Origin: Aurelia coerulea
Lineage: Eukaryota > Cnidaria > Scyphozoa > Semaeostomeae > Ulmaridae
DNA: 64,000 nt
Direction of reading: 5' to 3'
NCBI GenBank assembly: GCA_039566865.1
Contig: CM076949.1
Span: 1,798,001-1,862,000, forward strand
Within the stretch, counting starts at the first letter, position 1, and each line of letters begins with the position of its first letter. The notes under the pieces were generated by a model, which made no database searches, had not been told where the DNA came from, and was given only the letters and a program-made list of their open reading frames with translations. Shown here in pieces: positions 58,801 to 64,000 of this stretch. The translations under genes were made by a program, and so were the position numbers.

Positions 58801-61800
58801 CAATTAAAATTCAGCTCTGGATTCTGGATTAAATTCAGCAACAAAGATGCATTAACCAATCGTGTGATTCTTTCAAAGATTTGATTCTCACATGATTTTG
58901 GCTCTAAAACATCGATTTACGCTATTGCCAACATTCACAACAAAAGATGAATCTGCCTTTAAAACCAGAGAGTCTTTGTCACTGAAAACCCATCAAAGAA
59001 AATGTAGGTATTTAGCATAAAGTGGGATTCAGAAGGAAAGCATGCTAAACCCCATTTAAGAAGGAACAAGTTTTCTGCCTTCAACTTTGGTTATAGGTGC
59101 AAAATGCAATCAATGTGTGTGGTTGCAATGGAGGGTGGCTGGTGGCAAGATGTCATTAAAATTAAATGGAATTCTAAGCTCTGGCTGTTGTGTTACTTCT
59201 CCGTGTACTTCCACTTATATACCAGCATACAAATCTGAATATCCAACAAGAGAAAGAATAACAGGGGTGGATCCACACTACTGCAACTAGCTGAAGCAGT
59301 AGTCAGATCCTTGTATCTAGTTATTAACGTCCAAGCCTATTTTCAAAAGGCGATACCCTACTATTTCGAATAACCTCACCTTGGTAGTAGTCAGAAAATT
59401 TCCTGGATCCGCCCCTGAATAAGATCAATTTTTTGGAAATTTGTACTGTCTGTACTATTTCACTGTTTTATAAGTGATTTGACTTCATCATGACAATGAA
59501 ACATAAAAGCAAAATAGTGAGAACTTTCTTAATCAAGTGACTAGCACAGATTCATTTCAAAGATCATTTGCATGCACCAAGATCATATTCTTTTCCTGAT
59601 TTTCAACAAATATTCTTTTTATCAGCAATAACTATATCAATATAGAATTGTCTTCCATTTTCACATTTCCTTTTACCAAATCACTATCATAGAAAATCAT
59701 TTTTATTAGGGTATACTGGGGTAAAATGGGCAAGATGAGGGTAAAATGGGTAGCATTGACTGCTAGAAGTTGCCAAACAACAAGTCACAATAAAAAATTT
59801 AATTACTTAATTTAGGATCACAATAGGTTGATCATACTGTGTACCAAGCTACAACTTCATAGCTCTATTGGTTTTTGAAATAATTAGGGAGGATGCCCCT
59901 AAGTACATAAAAACAGCTTTTCCAGAATCTCGATATGTGGTCTAAATAGGAATATTCAGAAGTTAAATATCCACATTATTTACACTAAACCTTTTTGTTT
60001 AAAGTTATGATAATCTTTGATGTGCATTCACGAAGCTTCACTCTAAGGCACTGAGGGCTTTAAACACCTTCGTTCTTTTGCTCTTCCATGCTTTGCTTTG
60101 CTCTTGGTATTATTTTTAATGCAGTTCAGAGCATGCACCACTGGGGCTTGGGGCTTGCCCATTGTATTGATCGATTTTACTGCAACTTTTTGGGATGTTC
60201 ATATTTAAACAGGTTGAATTTCACTGACACTTTTAGGCAGGGGCATGGATATGGCACTTTATGCATGAATAATAAACTTTATTCTCCCTACAAAATTATC
60301 TTATGATGCTAAATTCACTCACCTCTTTTTTAAATCCTTGAAAAATGCCATCATGTGCGCTGTCTAGTCTAGGCCTTCATCGATATTTTACTTTTTGGCC
60401 GACATCTGCTGCGTGATAGATATTTTTAGAAATTGCCGCCTTTTTTGCTCGCGCTGTGAGCCAAGACGAGGCGCGTCGAGCCATCGTGAGGCTCGAACAA
60501 AAATAGCGCCCCCGTCTCATAGCAGTACTATAAAAAATGTCCCCCGCAAAAATTCATGGTGAAATCACCCATGGCTAAACCACTTTACGCGGCTTAAAGT
60601 CAACATGAAAAATTCATAAGCGCTACACTCTCTACAAAGTAATTGATTTTCGGTGCAGCTTTCCCGTTTTTCATCTAATGATTTGCTCCATTTTTAATTA
60701 ATTAAGTTTTAAATTTGATTAAACTAACGGTTCGCAAGTCTATCTTTTCTCCGCTCATCTGGAAAGATTCGCTTTATCGGCTAATGGTGCGCGGACTTTT
60801 TATAAGAAACGAAGAAATTGACCCAGAACTGAAAGTTTCTTTAAACTGCTAGATTTTGAATACTAAATGTTTCTCGCAAGGCTCCTCGAATTCACGTCGT
60901 ATTTACCATACTTGAAAGCCAATAAAGTTAATGAAATCGTGCTTCTGTTTCATTGGGGACAGGTCATTAATTCTTGCTGGGGAACGGGAGGAAGACATTT
61001 ACAAATATTTGGTGAAATTTTCGTAACCCCTCTCCGATTTTCATGAAAATGTTGGTGCACCCCCAATATTGTAGAAAATATTTTCAGCTCCCCCCCCTTC
61101 CCCTCCAAGTACATGTATGTATGGTGAAAGTACTATACTGTCTTGATTTCAATTACATGAAGATTTACATCGTCACAGCTGCTGGTATGTGAGAAAAATA
61201 TTATTTCAAATGTGATGCGAAAAGAGCAAGCAGTTGCATTTAAGAATTAAGGATTAACCCGGATGAAATAGTGTGAGAAAGAAGTGAACTTACTTCCTGA
61301 AGAGCCTTTAAGAACTCTACAGGACTTACAGTACGTTATTGTGCGTTAGTTTTGCGATATTTTTCGTCCCCCCTCTCTTTAAATAGGTAAACCTTGGCAC
61401 CCCCTCCCAGATATCTTCCCACGCCCTCCCCAGCAAGAAACAATGACCGGTCTCTTAATTAAGCAAATCAATTAAAATTTATTAAGAACTACCGAATAGA
61501 ATGACGTACAACAAACTAGCAGAAGTATGCTTTCGGTTCCTGGACAAAATAAAAAAAGTTTCTAAAGTAACAGATTTCCAGTACGTCAAGACTAGAAGCA
61601 CAAGAATAAAAAGCATCGCCCAGAAAATGTCAAACCTTCCTCTGGATGTCGATTTTGTTGGTTAAACTTTGTTCATTTATCTAAATCGGTGCCAATCCAT
61701 GTAAGGAGCAATCTAAATCGGTGCCAATCCATGTAAGAAACCTATAGTTACTCATGACTGAAATTTATAAAACAAAAGGCAGTCTGAATCCACCATTTAT

Positions 61801-63733
61801 GAAGGATATTTTCATGCAACGCAATACTAGGTACTGCCTAAGGCATGGTGATGACGCTCAACTGCCAAAAGTACGAACTACGTCCTTTGGAGTTGAGTCC
61901 ATTACTTACCTTGGAAATAAACTGTGGCAGCTTTTACCGCAAGAAATAAAACAATCAAACAGCCTTCCTATTTTCAAAAAACCAATTAGATGCTGGAATG
62001 GTGGAAAATGCAACTGTAGGCTTTGCAAAGTATATATCCCTCAAGTTGGGTTTCTAACATGATAGATTTTAACCCTGATTTGCCTGTGATATATGTTAAT
62101 AGTTTTATTGTAAATTATATATATTGTAAATAGTAGGCCTTAATTAGCTGTAATTTTGCTATTCATTTTTATATTAGCCTACTTTAAATAGATATTTAAT
62201 AAAATAATGATAATAATTTATCAAGTCAAAATAGTCAAATTGTCAATGTTCGTAACCCTGAAATTTATAAACCAGCTGCTGTTACCCAAATAACCCAAAC
62301 TTTACTAACATTTCTCGCTAAATCTACCATTTCTCGCTAAATCTACCATTTCTCGCTAAATCTACCAAACCTTCCTCAACTATGACATCAACAAGCAACC
62401 CCTTCCTCCAGCTCACAGCCGTGGAACCGTGATTTTTCTGGACTGTGTAAAAAAGCTGCTACTTTGTACCTTACTTGTACAGTGAAACTTTGACGCTTCT
62501 TAAAGACTCTTATCAAGAAAGATTCAGCAAATAAAGCATTGCCATCTAACTTGATAGATTCAGCTCAAGCAAAAGGATGACCAGTTGCTTTTGTTTGCTT
62601 GTCCATCATCTACCTTTCTTGAAACTGTGAAAATTTGACGTTTCTCCCACGATGTTTCTCTTAATAACGATTCAATGTTGCTGAGAAAATGTTCAAAACA
62701 TGTGATTTAGTATGGTGAGATCACACGAAAGAGTAAGAACGATAATTTGGAATGTTTGTGGATCACCTAATTGCTTGACACAGTAAAACCTTGACGCTCT
62801 CATTAACTATTTAGCACATAAACGTTGTTGTGGAAGCTTTAAGAAAATTAGCCTGCGCGCAGATCCGATTTAAAAATAACCTGAAATCAGGATAATTTAA
62901 AGCAAGAGAATAAGAAAGATAATGTTGATCGTTTGCTGATGACCTACTTGAAACAGTGAAACCTGTTGTAAGCAGACAAAGACGATTTAAGAACTATTTA
63001 GCACATGAAACGCTGCTGTTAAAGCTTTAAAAACATCTGATTTAATAGCCTGAGGTCATGCAAAAGAATGACAAAACTGCATTCGTTTGTTTGTTTGTTT
63101 TATCGATCAACTAACTTCTTGATAAAGTGAAACCTCGACGCTCTCAATAACAATTCAGCTCACAAGACACCCTGTAGAAGCTTTAGGAATATCAGAACTA
63201 ATAACTTCAAGTCAAGCAAAACAATTTCAAACGCGTGTCTGTCTGTTTGTTTGTTTGTTTGTTGGTTTGTCGATGACTTACCTTCCTTGGAACAGTGAAT
63301 GGTTGAAGCTCTCATCAAAAATTTAGCACACAAAATATCGATGTGGAAGCTTAAGAACACCGGATTTAATAGCTTCAAGTCGAACACCACAATTTCAAAC
63401 TATATTTGTTTGTTTGTTGTCGATGACTTACCTTCCTTGGAACAGTGAATGTTTGAAGCTTTCATCAACAATTTAGCACACAAAATATCGATGTGGAAGC
63501 TTAAGAACAACAGGATAGCCTCAATTTGTGCAAAACTATTTAAAAGTAAGTTCGGTTGTTTGTTTGTTGATAACTTACCTTCCTTGGAACAGTGAAACCC
63601 TGACGTTTTTCATAAGCAGATTCAACCTGAGAGTAACTCTGTTTGTCACATGTCACAGTCTGCTCTCTGCATATTTCATTGCCCTCAACAGGTGCAATGG
63701 TGCTGAGTCTCTTTGTTTCATCTTCAAAATCCT
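31598..63733 (-). CDS. PITPNM: PITPNM/rdgB/Nir-type phosphatidylinositol transfer protein, 3' portion
   Basis: Exons in transcript order: 63733-63579, 56088-55827, 53203-53040, 51711-51643, 50785-50464, 48483-48142, 44731-44589, 43392-43276, 42353-42237, 41708-41560, 40052-39903, 35589-35406, 33973-33880, possibly 32712-32674, and 31872-31598 (stop TGA). Phases agree throughout. Domain order: linker; [21 protein letters not shown] domain ([92 protein letters not shown]); LNS2 domain ([73 protein letters not shown]). The LNS2 SIDGS replaces lipin's catalytic DxDGT, as is usual in the family. These proteins move PI and PA at ER-plasma membrane contacts. The N-terminal PITP domain must lie beyond 64000. 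Confidence 0.93.
32674..32712 (-). CDS. Possible 39-nt PITPNM exon linking LNS2 to the tail
   Basis: Relatives have about 15 residues between IVG and GYxxHL. This candidate (acceptor TTTTGCAG, donor GTGTAT) encodes [13 protein letters not shown]. It joins the neighbours in phase on both sides and has no stop. Residue similarity to relatives is weak and the donor is not strong, so it is only the best candidate I could find. Confidence 0.35.
33177..33203. repeat. GATA/CATA microsatellite
   Basis: GATAGATACATACATACATA, a short 4-bp tandem tract in a PITPNM intron. Confidence 0.8.
33251..33798. mobile_element. MITE, family C, copy 1
   Basis: The left end GCAGAGCTTCCAAATCTTTAA and the right end TTAAAGATTTGAAAGCTATGC are inverted, with further inverted text (GGTGGGTGTAAAATTC / GAATTTTACACC). 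The interior includes TGTGACGTCATCAAA and CATAAACTATGGTTTTC, shared with 50888-51310. It ends 80 bp from a PITPNM exon. Confidence 0.75.
34011..34096. repeat. Palindrome with TAGCCTGC ends, 86 bp
   Basis: CTAGCCTGCATGCAGACTTT and AAAGTCTGCGCGCAGGCTAG flank inner complementary GGGGAGGAGAG and CTCTCCTCCCC. It can form one long hairpin. Same family as 753-797. Confidence 0.8.
34176..34583. mobile_element. MITE rich in AGTTTCTTA, inverted ends TTTTTTATAAGAAAC
   Basis: The left end TTTTTTTTATAAGAAACTTG and the right end CAGTTTCTTATAAAAAAAAC are inverted, with internal copies of TAGTTTCTTA. Decayed relatives appear near 19610-19720, 37920-38020, 43440-43770 and 51790-52030. Confidence 0.6.
34600..35405. 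other. PITPNM intron with low-copy repeats of TGGTTCCGTAGTTC type
   Basis: A short simple stretch (GGTTCTTGGTTCCGTAGTTC) lies at 34755-34815 and C-runs near 34887. No coding segment was seen. Confidence 0.4.
35590..36285. other. PITPNM intron, no gene seen
   Basis: CAAGCGACTGAGAACTCATGATAGCC-like text at about 35652 recurs at 35785, suggesting a roughly 130-bp old duplication. Otherwise unassigned. Confidence 0.4.
36288..37816. mobile_element. TIR element, 1.5 kb, with a nested SINE
   Basis: The ends AAGGGTGTTAGGACACGGAT and ATCCGTGTCCTAACACCCTT are perfect 20-bp inverted copies. Flanks GGTTAGAAC and GGTTAGAAG give a target duplication of 8-9 bp with one edge mismatch. A 127-codon ORF at 36282-36665 overlaps the left end and is not recognised. 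No transposase. The SINE lies at about 36860-37217. Confidence 0.8.
36860..37217 (-). mobile_element. tRNA-derived SINE
   Basis: The reverse strand begins GCGAGGTTGGCTCAGTGGTT (A box) and carries GGTTCGAATCC (B box) about 50 bases later, spaced as in a tRNA. The acceptor ends do not pair (GCGAGGT against AGGGTCA), so it is not a working tRNA gene. The body extends left through CTCTCTGTAATTCCAGGCAA to AT-rich text near 36870. Confidence 0.8.
38460..39551. mobile_element. hAT-type element, 1092 bp, perfect 8-bp TSD
   Basis: The ends CAGGGCCGTCGC and GCGACGGCCCTG are inverted. The octamer TCAACGAT flanks both sides (38452-38459 and 39552-39559). The subterminal text GGGGGGTGT is mirrored by ACACCCCC, and TTTGCCGACAA occurs near both ends. 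No transposase frame. It lies in a PITPNM intron. Confidence 0.9.
39573..39850. mobile_element. GGGGCTCCGTCG repeat family, copy 2
   Basis: It shares AAAGGGGCTCCGTCG and a GTAACCGTTAAAAATCCAC-type block (here inverted as GTGGATTTTTAACGGTCAC) with 28960-29140. It includes GGTGGCTTGGGTGAAGCCACC, a 21-bp near-palindrome. It abuts a PITPNM exon. Confidence 0.65.
40155..40810 (+). mobile_element. LINE C-terminal fragment
   Basis: The open frame 40155-40664 reads [20 protein letters not shown] text ([16 protein letters not shown]), [32 protein letters not shown] and [17 protein letters not shown], the conserved tail of CR1/jockey-type LINEs. RT palm is absent. The 3' side ends in (TTA)n-like text at 40790-40810. 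It is antisense to PITPNM, in the intron upstream of exon 40052-39903. Confidence 0.85.
40930..41545. mobile_element. Foldback element, about 615 bp
   Basis: The left arm (AACAAGGACAGATTTTAGAAGACAATAGCATGAG) and the right arm (CTCATGCTATTGTCTTACAAAATCTGTCCTTGTT) are inverted. Similarity continues through TCAAAGCGATTAGCGA, AAACCCATGTAGCTAGC and GAAGAAGGATATATCTA to a centre near 41235. The right arm ends 15 bp from a PITPNM exon. Confidence 0.85.
41925..41997 (+). tRNA. tRNA-Val (anticodon AAC)
   Basis: 73 bases fold as a standard cloverleaf. The acceptor stem is GATTCCG / CGGAATC, the A box is TAGTGTAGCGG, the anticodon AAC is at 41958-41960 in loop CTAACAC, and the B box is GGTTCGAGCCC, with discriminator A. 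A TTTTT terminator follows at 41999. It decodes GUU (and via inosine GUC) valine codons. It sits in a PITPNM intron on the opposite strand. The first pair is G-C-type GATT instead of the common GTTT, but pairing is kept on both sides, so it looks functional. Confidence 0.93.
42390..42450 (-). repeat. Reverse copy of the GCCCCTC-terminated repeat end
   Basis: GAGGGGCATTTCACTTCCAA followed by ATCTCGTACACCTTTGGA is the reverse of 22535-22605, which has the same text including GGTGTACGAGAT. Confidence 0.6.
42526..42685. mobile_element. MITE, family A, copy 2
   Basis: TTAA precedes GGTTAATTTCCAGTCAGTGG. The right end is CCACTGACTGGAAATCAGCC followed by TTTA. The interior GAGCGGGCGGAATTTTAGAC is shared with copy 3. 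The TTAA target suggests a piggyBac-related source. Confidence 0.85.
42690..43270. other. PITPNM intron, AGGTTCTTA-rich
   Basis: AGGTTCTTA-type text recurs at 42735, 43025, 43067 and 43083 and could be edges of a decayed MITE. No gene was seen. Confidence 0.4.
44185..44333 (-). mobile_element. Possible tRNA-derived SINE
   Basis: The reverse strand carries GATGCAGTGGTGTAATCC (A-box-like) and GGGTTCGTTCCC (B-box-like) about 55 bases apart. The stems do not pair well. It may be an old SINE head. Confidence 0.45.
45030..47215. repeat. Satellite-like array, about 11 units of about 185 bp
   Basis: CCTTCAGATTGCAAC recurs near 45110, 45298, 45475, 45657, 45843, 46169, 46356, 46538, 46727, 46916 and 47090. 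Each unit also holds ATTTCTGAGAAATGTCTT, GTGCACGATTTCGTTGGAG and AACATATAAATCTGTCTTA. One interval is about 326 bp because a hairpin MITE sits in it (45876-46017). Short ORFs here repeat with the unit and are not genes. It lies in the PITPNM intron between exons 48483-48142 and 44731-44589. Confidence 0.95.
45876..46017. mobile_element. Hairpin MITE inserted in one satellite unit
   Basis: GGGGAGAGCGACATTTTTCT..GGTAAATGGCTGCCACAG and CTGTGGCAGCCATTTACC..AGAAAAATATTGCTCTCCCC are inverted copies with a 28-bp loop. The edge AGACCATTTTGACATTTAGA also occurs at 29895. Excess spacing of about 141 bp in this unit equals the insert. Confidence 0.85.
47216..48141. other. PITPNM intron with a LINE 3' end
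   Basis: 47590-47700 holds TTTTTAACAGGGTACATTGTAAAA and a trailing TAAATATTATAAAATAAGAAATAAGAAA, similar to the tail at 49910-50000. 47705-47800 matches the LINE 3' text at 4370-4480. No gene. Confidence 0.45.
48582..50225. mobile_element. PIF/Harbinger-like TIR element interrupted by a LINE
   Basis: The ends GACCCCGTTTACACGGTAGC and GCTACCGTGTAAACGGGGTC are perfect inverted copies flanked by TAA on both sides (48579-48581, 50226-50228), the TWA target typical of Harbinger. Subterminal GGATCA/TGATCC motifs repeat many times near both ends. A LINE fragment occupies about 48820-50005, so the original element was only about 450 bp. Confidence 0.8.
48838..50005 (+). pseudogene. LINE reverse transcriptase fragment, frameshifted
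   Basis: The first frame (48838-49059) has [14 protein letters not shown] (RT active site) and [15 protein letters not shown] frameshift near 49040 moves to 49056-49544, with [36 protein letters not shown] and [13 protein letters not shown] stop at 49542 splits LNGLAP from a third part (49570-49794: [30 protein letters not shown]). It ends in AATAAATCAAAATGAATC. A dead CR1/jockey-type copy. Confidence 0.88.
50888..51310. mobile_element. MITE, family C, copy 2
   Basis: It shares GTGACGTCATCAAA, CATAAACAATGGTTTTCTTG and ACCGTTGAACTTTTC with 33251-33798, but its right end is decayed. Confidence 0.7.
52053..52348. mobile_element. Foldback element, about 296 bp
   Basis: ATGATCAAAATTGTATTCTT and its inverted copy AAGAATACAATTTTGATCAT form the ends. 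Arms continue through GCGAGTAAAGCTTGATAATG and GCTATTCCTTCG. The loop itself holds a smaller pair (TACGCAG / CTGCGTA). Confidence 0.85.
52383..52495. repeat. Imperfect inverted repeat with GGACCGG/CGGTCC motifs
   Basis: CGTTCGAAAATACGGCTCCTCGGACCGG is partly mirrored by CGGTCC..GCCGTATTTTTCGTTCGAA and repeated directly as CGAAGCCGTATTGGACCGG. Confidence 0.6.
52757..52888. mobile_element. Hairpin MITE, about 132 bp
   Basis: ACGATTACTCGATCCATGCTGG..AAAATATTTGGACC and GGTCCAAATATTTTCCAGCATGGACCTCGTAATCG are inverted, around TACGGACCTCACTGCG..GGTCCGTA. Confidence 0.85.
53335..54065. mobile_element. Second copy of the foldback element seen at 9048-9598
   Basis: Left text GGTCCAGCGATATCAAGTAA..AATCAATGGCTAATCACTCT and right text GGTATCTACGTTCAAGTTAACGATCGAGG match the arms of the nested element at 9048-9598 at reduced identity. 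It is longer in the middle and lies in a PITPNM intron just upstream of exon 53203-53040. Confidence 0.75.
54066..55560. other. PITPNM intron, mostly unassigned
   Basis: GTTTGTGCAAGGTTAAAAGC (54198) and AGCCTTGCACAAACCCTTTAA (54865-54885) are inverted and may bound a roughly 690-bp element. The two small ORFs inside are not recognised. Confidence 0.5.
56685..56990. mobile_element. Inner hairpin element, about 125-bp arms
   Basis: AATATATCATTCCATTCGTG at the left is mirrored by CACGAATGGAATGATATATT at the right, continuing through TACGTTTCCTGCGAAGGCGC, GATTGACAGGAC and GGGCACTAGAGTAATTATGC. About 60 bp separate the arms. Confidence 0.88.
57253..57411. mobile_element. MITE, family A, copy 3
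   Basis: Flanked by TTAA at 57249-57252 and 57412-57415. The interior is about 90% like copy 2 at 42526-42685 by eye, including CCGAGCGGGCGGAATTTTAG. Confidence 0.88.
57520..58190. other. PITPNM intron with an inverted GTTGGGGAGACGAGAT pair
   Basis: TTGTTGGGGAGACGAGATAC (57525) and GATCTCGTCTCCCCAACAATG (57685) are inverted and bracket about 180 bp with a second inverted pair (GGTTAAAGC / GCTTTAACC), so a small MITE is likely. The rest is unassigned. Confidence 0.6.
58196..58645. mobile_element. MITE with AGGGAGCTGTCATT ends
   Basis: The left end AGGGAGCTGTCATTTTTAAT and the right end ATTATGACTGCTCCCT are inverted. The interior repeats AATTTTAGACCCCT/AAATTTCAGACCCC text four to five times. 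Terminal similarity to 23191-24017 suggests the same hAT-like group. Confidence 0.7.
58646..59270. other. PITPNM intron, no gene seen
   Basis: Plain AT-rich sequence without recognised coding segments or repeat ends. Confidence 0.4.
59272..59417. mobile_element. Small MITE, CAGGGGTGGATCCA ends
   Basis: The left end CAGGGGTGGATCCA and the right end TGGATCCGCCCCTG are inverted. AATAA on both sides may be a 5-bp duplication. 146 bp, no ORF. Confidence 0.65.
59418..60955. other. PITPNM intron, no gene seen
   Basis: A short GGTAAAATGGG duplication lies at 59730-59750. No conserved coding segment or clear element was recognised. Confidence 0.4.
60956..61452. mobile_element. MITE with GGACAGGTCATTAAT ends
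   Basis: The left end GGGACAGGTCATTAATTCTT..GCTGGGGA and the right end TCCCCAGC..AAGAAACAATGACCGGTC are inverted. The interior is rich in CCCCTC text. Same broad style as 58196-58645. Confidence 0.7.
61680..61736 (+). repeat. 32-bp tandem duplication
   Basis: CTAAATCGGTGCCAATCCAT followed by GTAAG occurs twice in a row, directly before the LINE fragment. Confidence 0.85.
61754..62220 (+). mobile_element. LINE C-terminal fragment, same family as the LINE in T-box intron 1
   Basis: The open frame 61754-62062 has [47 protein letters not shown] and [15 protein letters not shown], matching the end of the 16243-18318 protein ([15 protein letters not shown]). A TAATAAAATAATGATAATAA tail follows. 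5'-truncated. Confidence 0.88.
62306..62368 (+). repeat. 19-bp tandem repeat, three units
   Basis: ATTTCTCGCTAAATCTACC occurs three times head to tail. Confidence 0.9.
62450..63620. repeat. Degenerate tandem array of 150-170 bp that repeats a PITPNM splice donor
   Basis: Units share AACAGTGAAACC..GACGCT, TTAGCACA, AATATCGATGTGGAAGCTTA, AGGAT..AATAGC and (TTTG)n text, with seven to eight copies increasing in likeness to the right. The last three contain CTTACCTTCCTTGGAACAGT (near 63278, 63428 and 63574). The rightmost of these is the real exon end and donor of PITPNM exon 63733-63579. Confidence 0.85.
63579..63733 (-). CDS. PITPNM: PITPNM upstream linker exon
   Basis: The exon reads [28 protein letters not shown], starting after TTTCTAG and ending at a GTAAGT donor in phase 0, which fits the next exon (56088, phase 0). 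It has no domain match. An acidic linker lies here in relatives between the PITP and DDHD regions. Assignment to the same transcript is by phase and position. Confidence 0.6.
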
Positions 63734-64000
63734 CTAGAAAGATGACAGAAAGCTTGATTAATTATTCATGAAGAATAACTCTTTCCAGACCATTTGAGAT
63801 TGCTCGTAATTTTTGGCTAGTTTTCATTCCATTAGCCTGCTTATAAAGATCTTAAATCTTCTCGAGTTCTGATAAAAACATCAACATTAGCACAAATTAA
63901 GCCCCTCCTTCATTAATCATTAATTGTCAGACCTCGTAATTTTCAACATAAATCGATTTCTCTATGAAAAAAAACCTCGATAATTGTTTAAAACTCCCAT

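Noticed and set aside
62450..63620. CRISPR-like array
   Set aside because: Units are 150-170 bp, diverged, with no constant short repeat and no cas genes; the genome is eukaryotic.

Overview
The window looks like animal nuclear DNA, most likely from a cnidarian such as a stony coral. It is AT-rich. Its genes are broken by GT-AG introns, it has two tRNA-type sequences, and it is crowded with small inverted-repeat transposons and LINE fragments. The animal assignment rests on a T-box gene and a PITPNM/rdgB-type gene. The cnidarian assignment is an inference from overall texture and repeat style. No operons, ribosome binding sites or CRISPR arrays are expected, and none were seen.

Three protein genes can be assembled by hand from splice sites and conserved residues. 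(1) POLDIP2 lies on the minus strand at 404-8077, with nine exons that include a 27-nt microexon; its first exon was not found. (2) A complete T-box transcription factor gene lies on the plus strand at 15048-26085, with six exons and about 647 aa. Its first intron has a GC-AG boundary, and its N-terminus carries nine 16-residue repeats. (3) The 3' two-thirds of a PITPNM/rdgB/Nir-type membrane-associated phosphatidylinositol transfer protein gene lies on the minus strand at 31598 to beyond 63733. It encodes the DDHD and LNS2 domains; the PITP domain must lie past the right edge. All reading phases agree across every confident junction. One tRNA-Val(AAC) gene sits in a PITPNM intron at 41925-41997.

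The rest is mobile and repetitive DNA. Two hAT-type elements have perfect 8-bp target duplications (8847-10674 and 38460-39551), and a third hAT-like element in a T-box intron carries an acidic ORF (23191-24017). A TIR-bounded composite at 11044-13516 holds an intact LINE-tail ORF and a 63-bp satellite. A CR1/jockey-like LINE sits in T-box intron 1, and four further LINE fragments are scattered through the window. Several families of MITEs and foldback elements occur, as do a roughly 185-bp satellite (45030-47215) and a degenerate tandem array next to a PITPNM exon that repeats the exon's splice donor (62450-63620).

The three genes are not functionally linked in any obvious way. POLDIP2 is mitochondrial/nuclear, the T-box protein is a DNA-binding regulator, and PITPNM acts in lipid exchange at membrane contacts. 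All annotations come from reading the sequence; nothing was confirmed by database search.
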